Shown here piece after piece: positions 22,312 through 30,749 of a stretch of DNA of 50,314 bases. Both the position numbers and the translations under genes were made by a program. The DNA is from Synergistaceae bacterium (GTDB taxonomy: Bacteria > Synergistota > Synergistia > Synergistales > Aminobacteriaceae). The notes below the pieces were generated by a model, which saw only the letters and a list, made by a program, of their open reading frames with translations, had not been told where the DNA came from and ran no database searches. The stretch's first letter is position 1. Each line of letters begins with the position of its first letter. The stretch lies in assembly GCA_017444345.1 (NCBI GenBank), contig JAFSWW010000092.1, forward strand, positions 1 to 50,314, written 5' to 3'.

Positions 22312-23898
22312 CTAATCAAGATATTTTTTCAGCACAGCACGAACAGCTCCCGGCCCTGCGTTTAACTCGTTATAAAATTTTTCGACCTTATCGCCGAGTC
22401 CTGCTTCATAAAGATTAACTCCGAAAATATTTGCGTTGCTCAAAATTTCGTGAAGTCCGCCAGTTTTCTTGAGTTCAGCCTGTAGAGTCGCAAGCATGGG
22501 ATCCGAACTTACTTCCATAGTTTGGCCTTTATCGTCAGTGCCGCCGAGATAACGCAGCCAGCCCGCTAATGCCAAAGGAATCGCCTTCAATGATTTAATA
22601 TCGAGTGATTTATCAGCCGCATAACTCTTTAAAGTTTCGCCGAATCTCACCGGAATTTTTTGGCTCGTGTCAGTTGCTATTCTTTGCGGAGTGTCAGGCA
22701 TGAATTGATTCGGGAGTCTTTCTCCTACAACCTCATCAATAAATTTTTTAGGGTCTAAGATTTTCGGGTCAGTAACAACCGGCAATCCCTCTTTATAGCC
22801 TATCAGCTCGACGAGTTTCTTTAATTCGGGGTCGCTCATTTCGTCCGCAATTTTCTTATAGCCCAGTAAGCAGCCATATACAGCCAACGCAGTGTGCAAC
22901 GGGTTCAAACATGTTGTAACTTTCATGCGCTCGGTCTTGTTCACTGTATCGCGGTCAGTCATGTAAACTCCGGCTTTATCGAGGGGCGGGCGGCCATTCG
23001 GGAATTTGTCTTCAACTACTAAATATTGCGGGGCTTCAGCATTCACGAACGGTGCTATATAAGTATTTCGATTCGTAATTACCGGGCTCATATTTTCGAC
23101 TCCGAGTGATTTTAGCTGATTCTCGACTACTTCAGACGGGCGCGGGGTGATTTTATCAATCATTGACCACGGGAATGAAACTTTTGACTCGTCGCTGATC
23201 CATGAGAAAAATTCTTTATCAGCGAGTCCGTTGTCTACCCATGATTTAGCGATTTCGAGAACGCTTGCACGTAATTTTTCGCCGTTGTGTGAGCAGTTAT
23301 CCATACTTACTACTGCGATAGGTTTTGCGCCTGCCTTGAATCTCTCAAGCAATAACGAGGCTGTAACGCTCATTGCGTGCTTAGGTTTTGCCGGGCCTGC
23401 TTTCATGTCGGAAATTACAACCGGCATTAATTCCCCTTTCATGTCTCTTAATGCGTAACCTTTTTCAGTTATAGTATAACTTACCATTTGAAGCGAGGGA
23501 TTTACGAAAATTTTGCGCAATTTCTCCCACTCTTCAGAGTCTGAACTATCTGCGCGGATTCCTTGAGCGATTGAGGCAATAATATTTTTATCGAGTTCTC
23601 CCGATGCCCTTAGAGTTACCATGAGAGTCAAATTATCGAACGGGTCATAAATTTTTTTGATTATCTCATAGTCAAAAGTTTCGGCCGCTATTATTCCCGT
23701 ATCAGCAAGTCCCTTGTCAAGTAAATCCTGCTGTAACGCCGCAATAAAGCCCCTGAAAATATTACCAGCTCCGAAATGAACCCACGTAGGATTCTTTGCT
23801 GTTAAGTCGCGCATTTTCTGAATGTCATTTTTGGGGAGTCTGATTCCGGCCTCTTCCCATTTTGAACGCTCAGAAAGTCCCTTCAGATTTAATTGCAT
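22312..23898 (-). CDS. uxuB: Mannitol dehydrogenase family (fructuronate reductase-like)
   Basis: The 528-residue protein belongs to the polyol-specific long-chain dehydrogenases. It has the NAD-binding WVHFGAGNIFRGF near residue 40, the MDNCSHNG active-site region around 200, and the KVTTCLNPLHTALA motif (Lys-x4-Asn-x2-His) that holds the catalytic Lys and the substrate-binding residues. Members reduce fructuronate to mannonate or oxidise mannitol or similar sugars; no uronate pathway gene is nearby, so the exact substrate is open and the symbol is tentative. AGGAGG precedes the start. Divergent from the citG-like gene across a G-rich 357-base gap. Confidence 0.82.
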   Translation of the reverse strand: MQLNLKGLSERSKWEEAGIRLPKNDIQKMRDLTAKNPTWVHFGAGNIFRGFIAALQQDLLDKGLADTGIIAAETFDYEIIKKIYDPFDNLTLMVTLRASGELDKNIIASIAQGIRADSSDSEEWEKLRKIFVNPSLQMVSYTITEKGYALRDMKGELMPVVISDMKAGPAKPKHAMSVTASLLLERFKAGAKPIAVVSMDNCSHNGEKLRASVLEIAKSWVDNGLADKEFFSWISDESKVSFPWSMIDKITPRPSEVVENQLKSLGVENMSPVITNRNTYIAPFVNAEAPQYLVVEDKFPNGRPPLDKAGVYMTDRDTVNKTERMKVTTCLNPLHTALAVYGCLLGYKKIADEMSDPELKKLVELIGYKEGLPVVTDPKILDPKKFIDEVVGERLPNQFMPDTPQRIATDTSQKIPVRFGETLKSYAADKSLDIKSLKAIPLALAGWLRYLGGTDDKGQTMEVSSDPMLATLQAELKKTGGLHEILSNANIFGVNLYEAGLGDKVEKFYNELNAGPGAVRAVLKKYLD

Positions 23899-24255
23899 AG
23901 TTATAAATTACCTCCTTGAATATATATTAATAAATCGTGTAGTAATTCTAGCAAGAAAATTTTACACATGCGAGGGATAAATTACGGGCGGGCAGATATA
24001 ACGGAAAATTTTTACACGAACGAGCGAGAAATGTCGGGGGGCGGGCGGGCGGGAACTACTCAATATTTACGAGCGACTCATTAATGACCGGTGCGGGCGA
24101 ATACAGCGAAAAATTTTTTACACATATGAGGGCGGGCGGGCAGGTGCTGATTAATATAGCGGGCTATAAAATTTTTTGTTACGTCATGAATTCTGAAAAA
24201 ATTTGCTTGAACGTGTAAAATTTATACAAATATTTTTGCGGGAAGGTCATAAAAC
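23899..24255. other. G-rich intergenic region with a canonical G4 motif
   Basis: No gene fits in this 357-base gap between two divergent genes. It contains G6-C-G3-C-G3-C-G3 at 24036-24053, a textbook G-quadruplex sequence, plus GGGCGGGC at about 23980 and GGGCGGGCGGGC at about 24131. These alternate with three AAATTTTnACAC units spaced roughly 60-100 bases apart. A TTGCTT/TACAAA pair with a 16-base spacer just upstream of 24256 may be the citG-like promoter. Confidence 0.6.
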
Positions 24256-25152
24256 TTGAATGAATTATTTGTCTTCAACGTAGCAAGACACGCTATAAAA
24301 TCGATCATAAAATTTGCGTCAGTTTATCCTAAGCCGGGATTAATCACGCCGCTTGACAACAGCGCACTTGATGGGACTGATTACCCGTGTTTAATTGACG
24401 GCACAATGTCATTATTTCAGTCATTCGTAAATTTTGCTTCGGCCGGAGCTGACACTGAATCGCTGAATCCCCGTGACTCTTTCACGATTCTGCAATCTTC
24501 TATTAAGATCGGCATAAATGACTCGCTGCGAGCTACTAAGGGCAAATTATCGCTTAGGGGACACATTTTTTGTCTAGGACTCTTAGCGGCGGCGGCTGGG
24601 CGGTTAATCAAGCAAAAAAGGATTTTGACTCCCGGAGCATTGACTCTCACTGCGTCGGCGTTTGCTAATGGAATAATTGAGCGCGAATTATGGACTCTTG
24701 AAGAGAAACGAGGCACAAAAATTTTTACTCAAGGTGAACGGGCTTATATTGCATACGGTCTTGAGGGCTGCCGTGGAGAAGTTGAACACGGTTATAATAT
24801 GACTCTGAAGGCTTTAGAAATTTTGCGTAAACTTGAGGCGACTCAGGGACAATTAAGTTTCCGGGAGAAATGCACTCATGCGCTTATATATATAATGTCA
24901 GAGAATCAAGATACTTGCTTGACAATTAACGAGGGCATAACTGGACTCATAAACGTTCAAAGAGAGGCAAAAAAAGTTATAGACTCGGGCGGAATTTTGA
25001 CCGTTGAAGGAGTCGACGCAATTTTTAATATGGACAAAAATTTACGCTCAAAGGGTACGAGTCCGGCGGGAAGTGCTGTTATTATGTCGTGCGCTTTATT
25101 TATAAATGAACTTGTTGACATGAAATTAACTCGTTCGGGCTATGAAGAATAA
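24256..25152 (+). CDS. citG: Triphosphoribosyl-dephospho-CoA synthase-like protein (CitG/MdcB family)
   Basis: CitG makes the prosthetic-group precursor of citrate or malonate lyases and decarboxylases. The 298-residue protein has YPKPGLITPLDNSALDGTDY near the start, the ATKGKLSLRGHIFCLGLLAAA segment, and the KGTSPAGSAV tail, in the family order. The usual Asn-Thr-His in the first Gly-rich motif is replaced by Leu-Ser-Leu, so activity is doubtful. The start is TTG 24256 with GGAAGG 10 bases upstream; the nearby ATG is out of frame. No citrate lyase subunit is in the window, so the target is unknown. Confidence 0.75.
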   Translation: MNELFVFNVARHAIKSIIKFASVYPKPGLITPLDNSALDGTDYPCLIDGTMSLFQSFVNFASAGADTESLNPRDSFTILQSSIKIGINDSLRATKGKLSLRGHIFCLGLLAAAAGRLIKQKRILTPGALTLTASAFANGIIERELWTLEEKRGTKIFTQGERAYIAYGLEGCRGEVEHGYNMTLKALEILRKLEATQGQLSFREKCTHALIYIMSENQDTCLTINEGITGLINVQREAKKVIDSGGILTVEGVDAIFNMDKNLRSKGTSPAGSAVIMSCALFINELVDMKLTRSGYEE

Positions 25153-25185
25153 ATTTTATCTAATATAATATTCTCACTTGAAATT

Positions 25186-27243
25186 ATGCCTGAATCTAAT
25201 AGATTTATGAAAGGAAGTAAATTTTTTATAAGAAAACGCGCCTTATTATTGATGTTAATATTTTTGCTGGGAAGTTGTTTACCTGCCTGCGCCAAGTCAT
25301 TGCTTTACACTTTCTCATCGGGTGATATTATTGCAACGAATCCGAGTCAAACTCCCACTTATGGAGTAGGACGAATAGATTTCGATGAGGGCGAACCTGT
25401 TCAGACTATTTTAATTTCAAATGACACAAAGCAGCATTCACTCGGAGAATTTACACGCAACGGACTAAGATATATTTATGACTCTAGAGTCCAAAAGCCT
25501 GACGAGAATACGACTTATTACGATGTCTATAACGCTTCAATTGATATAACTAGACCGATCGCATCAAATATGACTTTAACAATTACTCCGAATCCTATTA
25601 CTTCATGTGATTTGACTCTAGCACCTGACTCAGAAGGATATATTTATGCCATTCATGATAATACTTTGACTCGTTATGACCTGTTGAACTGGGATAATAA
25701 AGTTACTCAAACTCTTGAGAGCGGCTATAATGCTTATAGTCTCGTTGGACTGACAAATAATGTAAATTATGTTTATGTCTGGGCTTCTCAACGTGAAAAT
25801 ATAAGCGGAGATAATTATACTCCAGCAAAGAGCGATATTTATATTTATAACAGGGAGACTCTTGCGAAGGTAGCAGATTTTCATTTTGTCAGAACCGGAC
25901 TCGATGTTACAAAGAAACGCGTTGACGATGAGGCAAACGGGATTGAAGTAGGGCGCGGACTCGTTGACATAAATAACACTGAAGACGATAAAGCCGTAGT
26001 GCTTGTAGTATATGATACTGTCTCGTCAGATTCGCCGCAAATTATCCGCATTGATGAGGCCGCTTCACCTGTAAATTATAGTGTCATAGTGAACAGTTCA
26101 GAAATAAACGGTTGGGATATAGATATAGAGTCCCCTATACCTGATGAGAAGGGCGGATTTTATTTCGGGTGCTATTCAGGAGACGCAAACGCAGAACCGG
26201 GCGGCAATACTAGTAAAGATTGTGCGCTTTATCACTGGAACAAGACGAAAAATTTAACCCGCGCAAATATCACGAACGCACAGACTACGGCAGATCTTGT
26301 TGTAAAAGCAGGTCAGCACGCAGGCAAAATTGTAGCATTTGTTTACACCGGCGAAAGTTATGTCATAACCAACAATCAGAAACTTTATAGAATTGATACT
26401 TATTTATGGGACGGCATTAATAATACTTCCATAATGATTGATAACGGCCGAATGGTAGCTACTGAACTTGAGAAGCCTTTTACGGACGGAAGCGACGGAC
26501 TTTATTTCATGATGGAAATGTTGATACTTTCATATGATGCTGATTCTCTTTGCCACTGGAATCCCTCGAACGGCTTTAAAATTGTTGACTATTCAGCTAT
26601 GGAACTTGAAATAGAGAATCCACCATTAGACGGCGGCAACGGATTTTATTATGTTAAGAGCGCAGTTAACCGGACTCCCGTAAGCATAGATAAGATAAAT
26701 TCAAGTGTCGATATAGGAATGGTAAGCGTTGACATAAAACTTTATCACTGCACTGGCTGGGTAAAATCTCCTGATCTTGTCTGTGATTTAGGACTCTTTG
26801 ACGCTCCTGCAAATGCTTATGAGGGTGCAAGCGGAGATTTCTTCATGGTCAGAGAATTATTACAGAGCGAACACGGATTTTTGGAGGACTCAGAACATGA
26901 ATTATTCTTTGTCGGTGCCGGGCCGGTCGGCGGAAGATTTGCAATGAGAGTCTTTGAATGGGACGACACAATAAGAAAGAATCTCACACTGGAGAATCTC
27001 GTCAAGACATTCAAAGATGACGATTTAGGCGGTTATGTTGATGTTACGACGGCAGTATTTTTCGAGGAAAATTATCCTCTTTATTACATATCTTCGAGCG
27101 GCTGTAATTCCGGCATATTTGGAATCTTGGCTCTTACTGGATTAATTTTACTTGCTAAGAAAAGAAGAAAACGCGAAATTTTCACGAAATTAAATTTTTA
27201 TGGGCGATGGCTAATTTTTCGTAACTGTCGCCCTTTTTTGTGA
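25186..27243 (+). CDS. Exported protein with Synergist-CTERM sorting signal
   Basis: The 685-residue protein has an N-terminal signal peptide (RKRALLLMLIFLLGSCLPACA) and near the C-terminus SSSGCNSGIFGILALTGLILLAKKRRKR, the Ser-Gly-Cys-Asn, hydrophobic helix and basic cluster of the Synergist-CTERM sorting motif. The middle is a long, beta-rich region with repeated Tyr-x-Trp-Asp and Gly-Gly-Phe-Tyr patterns that looks like a beta-propeller-type surface protein. Start is uncertain: ATG 25186 and 25207 lack ribosome-binding sites, while AAAGGAAG sits 10 bases before a non-standard ATA (25228) that would give a normal signal peptide. The last 20 residues are read through the terminator. Function unknown. 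Confidence 0.8.
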   Translation: MPESNRFMKGSKFFIRKRALLLMLIFLLGSCLPACAKSLLYTFSSGDIIATNPSQTPTYGVGRIDFDEGEPVQTILISNDTKQHSLGEFTRNGLRYIYDSRVQKPDENTTYYDVYNASIDITRPIASNMTLTITPNPITSCDLTLAPDSEGYIYAIHDNTLTRYDLLNWDNKVTQTLESGYNAYSLVGLTNNVNYVYVWASQRENISGDNYTPAKSDIYIYNRETLAKVADFHFVRTGLDVTKKRVDDEANGIEVGRGLVDINNTEDDKAVVLVVYDTVSSDSPQIIRIDEAASPVNYSVIVNSSEINGWDIDIESPIPDEKGGFYFGCYSGDANAEPGGNTSKDCALYHWNKTKNLTRANITNAQTTADLVVKAGQHAGKIVAFVYTGESYVITNNQKLYRIDTYLWDGINNTSIMIDNGRMVATELEKPFTDGSDGLYFMMEMLILSYDADSLCHWNPSNGFKIVDYSAMELEIENPPLDGGNGFYYVKSAVNRTPVSIDKINSSVDIGMVSVDIKLYHCTGWVKSPDLVCDLGLFDAPANAYEGASGDFFMVRELLQSEHGFLEDSEHELFFVGAGPVGGRFAMRVFEWDDTIRKNLTLENLVKTFKDDDLGGYVDVTTAVFFEENYPLYYISSSGCNSGIFGILALTGLILLAKKRRKREIFTKLNFYGRWLIFRNCRPFL
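27202..27239 (+). terminator. Terminator overlapping the end of the 25186 gene
   Basis: GGGCGA...TCGCCC around a 20-base loop is followed by T6. The stem is inside the annotated coding frame (stop at 27241-27243), suggesting that the original stop lay earlier, near the basic cluster of the sorting signal. Confidence 0.8.
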
Positions 27244-27281
27244 GAAAATATAATAAATTTTTTCAGGAGGCATATTAATTT

Positions 27282-28325
27282 ATGGGAGTATTGAAACACT
27301 ATAGAGAATTATTACCAGTTACAGCGAACACTCCGGACGTGAATCTTGAAGAGGGATCAACGCCGTTAATTTATTTGCCCAGAGTCAGCGAGCGACTCAA
27401 AATTAAACTTTACGGCAAATTTGAGGGCTGTAATCCGTCTGGATCGTTCAAAGACAGGGGGATGGTCTTGGCCGTTGCTAAGGCTTTAGAAGAAGGGAAG
27501 AGCGCGATAATTTGTGCGTCAACAGGTAATACAAGTGCAAGTGCGGCGGCTTATGCTGCATCACAGGGGATTCCTTGCTTTGTCTTATTGCCGGCGGGTA
27601 AAGTGGCACTCGGAAAACTTGCTCAGGCTTTAATGTACGGCGCGAAAGTTATAGCAGTCAAAGGAAATTTTGACAGGGCATTAGAACTCGCTCGTGAAGG
27701 TGCAGAAAAAACAGGCTGTGCTATGGTAAATTCTGTTAACCCGTTTAGGCTTATCGGTCAGCGTTCGGGGGCGTGGGAGATCTGCGACGTTTTAGGGAAG
27801 GCCCCGGACTGGCACGCTATACCGGTAGGGAATGCAGGAAATATCAGTGCTTACTGGGCAGGTTATAACGAATATTACAAGCTCGGCAAAATAAAGACTC
27901 TTCCTAGAATGATGGGATTTCAGGCAGAAGGAGCAGCCCCGCTCGTAAATAATAAACCTTGTCCGAATCCTGAGACTATAGCGACCGCAATAAGAATCGG
28001 GAATCCAGTCAGCGCACATTTAGCCCGTGCAGCAGTTAAAGAGTCAAGCGGCGAATTTAATTCAGTGAGTGATGAAGAGATTCTAAACGCTCAAAAAATT
28101 TTAGCATCTGAAGGCGGAGTATTTGCTGAACCTGCGTCTTGTGCTCCTTTGGCCGGGTTAATAAAGTTACAGGGACTCGGAAAATTGCCGGAGGGAATAA
28201 CTGTTACAATGATTTTAACGGGTAATGGCTTAAAGGATCCTGATACAGCAATGAGTCAAGTCGGGAAGCCTATAGAAATTAATGACACTCTAGAAGATTT
28301 AATGAAGGTCTTAGAATGCCGCTGA
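27282..28325 (+). CDS. thrC: Threonine synthase
   Basis: ThrC converts O-phosphohomoserine to threonine with PLP. The 347-residue protein shows the compact form of the family, with the PLP-binding Lys57 in NPSGSFKDRGM, the CASTGNTSAS phosphate cup at about 85 and the VTMILTGNGLKDP stretch near the end. It is followed by thrB with a 10-base overlap, so product of ThrB feeds directly into ThrC. The ribosome-binding site is CAGGAGG. Nothing unusual. Confidence 0.96.
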   Translation: MGVLKHYRELLPVTANTPDVNLEEGSTPLIYLPRVSERLKIKLYGKFEGCNPSGSFKDRGMVLAVAKALEEGKSAIICASTGNTSASAAAYAASQGIPCFVLLPAGKVALGKLAQALMYGAKVIAVKGNFDRALELAREGAEKTGCAMVNSVNPFRLIGQRSGAWEICDVLGKAPDWHAIPVGNAGNISAYWAGYNEYYKLGKIKTLPRMMGFQAEGAAPLVNNKPCPNPETIATAIRIGNPVSAHLARAAVKESSGEFNSVSDEEILNAQKILASEGGVFAEPASCAPLAGLIKLQGLGKLPEGITVTMILTGNGLKDPDTAMSQVGKPIEINDTLEDLMKVLECR

Positions 28326-29233
28326 TTAGTTTAAAGGTTCCTGCTACTACTGCAAATTTGGGTTCAGGCTTTGACACTCTGGGAATGGCATTGAGTCTCT
28401 ATAATATTTTCACTGTAGATAAAATTTTGCCCGATGGTGAATATACTTGCGAGATTTCAGGAGAAGGAGTCGACGAACTGAAGGACGCTCGTAAAAATAT
28501 GATCGTTACAAGTTATTTGCGGGCATGTCAAGAATGGAATTTACCGGCGAAGGGCTTTGCTTTCTCGTGTTGTAATGCAGTGCCGTTAAATCGCGGACTC
28601 GGTAGTTCTTCTACTGCTGTAGTAGCCGGCGTTATAATTGCAAATTTATTGAGCGGGTCAAATTTTCCTGAGAGTGAATTATTACGTGTAATGACTTTAA
28701 TAGAAGGCCATCCGGATAATGTTGTGCCTTGCTTTATAGGAGGTATGACTGTTTCATGCTGGGACGGTGAGTCATTGCGTTATGTGAGACTGCCTGCCTT
28801 GCCCGATGATTTAAACGTGATTGCTGCCGTTCCTGATTTTCAGGTTCACACAGAGGACGCAAGAAAGATTCTCCCTGAGAGTGTGCCGTTTAGGGACGCA
28901 GTATTTAACGTGAGTCATGCGAGTTTGCTCTGCGCGGCGTGGGCAATGGGACGCTGGGATTTATTACGGGTCGGAATGGAAGATAGACTCCATCAACCTC
29001 ACAGGGCGAAATTATTTCCGGGCGAAACAGGAGGAAAATTTTTCAGCGAGATTGCAAATCATCCTGACTGCATAGCTACGGCAATATCGGGATCAGGGCC
29101 GACAATGATAGCAATAGTTCACGGCTTAGCCGGTAAATTATCGAGTGCAATGTGCAAATTATTCACTGAAGGGGGAGCAGCCTCGCATTTCTTTGTGTTA
29201 AATTGTGCCTCATCAGGGACTGTTATAGAGTAA
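28316..29233 (+). CDS. thrB: Homoserine kinase
   Basis: ThrB phosphorylates homoserine, giving the substrate of ThrC. This GHMP kinase (305 residues) starts PLISLKVPATTANLGSGFDTLG, with the family ATP motif PLNRGLGSSSTAVVAG at about 92-107 and the C-terminal ATAISGSGPTMIAI loop. It overlaps thrC by 10 bases, with no ribosome-binding site needed beyond the end of thrC, which indicates coupling. A hairpin/G4 repeat lies 8 bases past its stop. Confidence 0.96.
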   Translation: MPLISLKVPATTANLGSGFDTLGMALSLYNIFTVDKILPDGEYTCEISGEGVDELKDARKNMIVTSYLRACQEWNLPAKGFAFSCCNAVPLNRGLGSSSTAVVAGVIIANLLSGSNFPESELLRVMTLIEGHPDNVVPCFIGGMTVSCWDGESLRYVRLPALPDDLNVIAAVPDFQVHTEDARKILPESVPFRDAVFNVSHASLLCAAWAMGRWDLLRVGMEDRLHQPHRAKLFPGETGGKFFSEIANHPDCIATAISGSGPTMIAIVHGLAGKLSSAMCKLFTEGGAASHFFVLNCASSGTVIE

Positions 29234-29241
29234 CAAAAAAA

Positions 29242-29284
29242 TCCGCCGCCTCACTCCCACCCGCCCACCCCGCTCGGCGGCGGA
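29242..29284 (-). terminator. Hairpin/G4 repeat copy 3, also a leftward terminator
   Basis: TCCGCCGCC (29242-29250) pairs perfectly with GGCGGCGGA (29276-29284); the loop holds the shared CCCACCCGCCCACCC (29256-29270). On the minus strand the hairpin is followed by T7, so it can end transcription of the 29292-29828 gene. The stem differs from copies 1 and 2, and only the loop core is conserved. Confidence 0.85.
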
Positions 29285-29291
29285 AAAACAC

Positions 29292-29828
29292 TTAATCCCA
29301 TTTGTCAGTCTTATATATAATCTGAATGAATCTATTACTCATTGACGAACCGGGGAATCTTTTCGAGCCCTCAGGGTTATATGTCATTGTTATAGTCGTA
29401 TATCTATCAGGAGTCCAGACGTTATTCAATATTAATTGCCCGCGTGTTCGAGTAGCTGCCTTTGGTCTCTCGTTACCTGAACCGTAAGCCCTATTAAAGC
29501 CCATCTGTAGAAGCTCGTAAAATTGCCGGTCTTTTTCCGCGTCGCCCATACTCTGAAGATAAACGGCCTTAGTCTTCAAATATTTTTGTTTGTGAAAGCT
29601 GAATATATAAGTCGCCGGGTAACCTTCAAACATTCCTTCCATTGTTAGAGAATCTTTGCGGGGAGTCTTAGTTCTTGATCCGCTCGTCTGCATTCGTTTT
29701 TGAGTGCGTGCAAAAGTGTGTCCAAATGGAAGCGACATAAAAGCGTCTGCACTGTTAGATAATGCATAGGCCGAGTCAATAAATATAATAAATATAATAA
29801 TTGCGAGAATAAATTTTTTTGCGCTCAT
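29292..29828 (-). CDS. Exported protein of unknown function
   Basis: The 178-residue protein opens with a signal peptide (KKFILAIIIFIIFIDSAYA). The mature part includes SLPFGHTFARTQKRM, EGYPATYIFSFHKQKYLKTKAVYLQ, then DKDRQFYELLQMGFNRAYG-like charged helices and a WTPDRYTTITMTYNP beta segment. This alternation recalls small periplasmic lipoprotein-like families with a DUF3857 or similar fold, but I cannot name one. It has few Cys. It lies just ahead, in the leftward direction, of a terminator and downstream of a TA-like pair. A GGTGATTT site precedes its start. Confidence 0.7.
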   Translation of the reverse strand: MSAKKFILAIIIFIIFIDSAYALSNSADAFMSLPFGHTFARTQKRMQTSGSRTKTPRKDSLTMEGMFEGYPATYIFSFHKQKYLKTKAVYLQSMGDAEKDRQFYELLQMGFNRAYGSGNERPKAATRTRGQLILNNVWTPDRYTTITMTYNPEGSKRFPGSSMSNRFIQIIYKTDKWD

Positions 29829-29837
29829 GAAATCACC

Positions 29838-30103
29838 TCAAATCTTATAAATATTTTTCCTGTGTCCTATACGAATTACTGCTACAGTTAATATATTGTC
29901 ATGGATATCACAAATTGCGCGGTAATCGCCGACTCTATAGCTACAATAAATTCCTAAAGGCCCTGTTAATGCTTTACCCATTGAGCGGGGATTCTCACGG
30001 CTTGCAAGTCTTTCAAAAATTTATCAAATCTTCGCTGCTCTGTCTTATTCATTTTTGCTAGTACAGACTCGGCCTCGTCTGAGATTTCAATTTTCCAAGC
30101 CAA
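29838..30103 (-). pseudogene. relE: RelE-type toxin, frameshifted
   Basis: Read leftward from TTG 30103 the sequence gives MAWKIEISDEAESVLAKMNK, then DKF; after the frame changes it continues LASRENPRSMGKALTGPLGIYCSYRVGDYRAICDI...VIRIGHRKNIYK, a typical RelE/ParE toxin ending in TGA (29838-29840). The length is one base short of a whole frame. The likely site is the A5 run at 30015-30019 (T5 on the coding strand); one more T would restore Phe-Phe-Glu-Arg-Leu. The antitoxin gene upstream overlaps its start by 17 bases. As read, no functional toxin is made. Confidence 0.8.
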
Positions 30104-30317
30104 GACGCTCCCTCACTTCTTCCCATGAATGAGTCTTTACCCGCCCTGCTTTTATCTCTTGAGAAATTTTTGCGGCTTCCTCGTAGTCTTCTAAATCTTG
30201 GAGATATTCAGCCAGCACGTTTTTAATAAAAATATCGGGTGTCTTGTTATTCTTGCTGCTCCAGAAATTAATACGTTCCTGAAGTTCCGGCGTAAAATCG
30301 AGTAATATTTGCGACAT
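30087..30317 (-). CDS. relB: RelB-like antitoxin
   Basis: The 76-residue protein starts MSQILLDFTPELQERI, a ribbon-helix-helix strand and helix, followed by the helix KTPDIFIKNVLAEYLQDLEDYEEA and a C-terminal EIKAGRVKTHSWEEVRERLGLEN tail that in this family wraps the RelE toxin. It overlaps the frameshifted relE by 17 bases, in the usual antitoxin-first order. AAGGAGTGAATAA precedes the start. With the toxin broken, it may be a relic, or the pair may be intact in other strains. RelB-type proteins usually repress their own operon. Confidence 0.82.
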   Translation of the reverse strand: MSQILLDFTPELQERINFWSSKNNKTPDIFIKNVLAEYLQDLEDYEEAAKISQEIKAGRVKTHSWEEVRERLGLEN

Positions 30318-30335
30318 AATTATTTATTCACTCCT

Positions 30336-30677
30336 TTAGAATTCCCATTCGAGAAAACTTGCTTGTCTTGCTTCGTGTCCGCTGCCTTTAGTGAAGAATG
30401 CTTTATATTTTCGTGAAGAATGCCGCTTAATTTTTGCCGGTCTGATTTCTGCTCTTGCTACTAGTTTATAATTTCTATCAAGAAACAGCATACTCCCTCC
30501 GAAAGTCCGATTATATTTTGTATTATTCTTGATTGAGAGAGTCAGACTGTCGAAATCATAGCGAAGTCCGTAAAAAGCAAGCCCATTTTTGCCCGGTACT
30601 CTGCCTTCACGTACAAAAGCTTCGCCGATTCCAGTCAAAGCAAGAAAGACTAATATAAACGCTGCAAATTTTTTCAT
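30336..30677 (-). CDS. Small exported protein of unknown function
   Basis: A signal peptide (KKFAAFILVFLALTGIGEA) precedes a 95-residue mature part with beta-strand patterns (NGLAFYGLRYDFDSLTLSIKN, then TFGGSMLFLDRNYKLVARAEI), few helices and no Cys. GGGAGTGAG precedes the ATG. It is divergent from the sirC-like gene, the intergenic 72 bases being AT-rich with promoter-like sequence on both strands. I do not recognise a family. Confidence 0.7.
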   Translation of the reverse strand: MKKFAAFILVFLALTGIGEAFVREGRVPGKNGLAFYGLRYDFDSLTLSIKNNTKYNRTFGGSMLFLDRNYKLVARAEIRPAKIKRHSSRKYKAFFTKGSGHEARQASFLEWEF

Positions 30678-30749
30678 GAAATTATACTCACTCCCAGCTA
30701 AAAAATTTATATAATAATAGCAAGAATCAAGAAAGGGGCAAATATTTTC

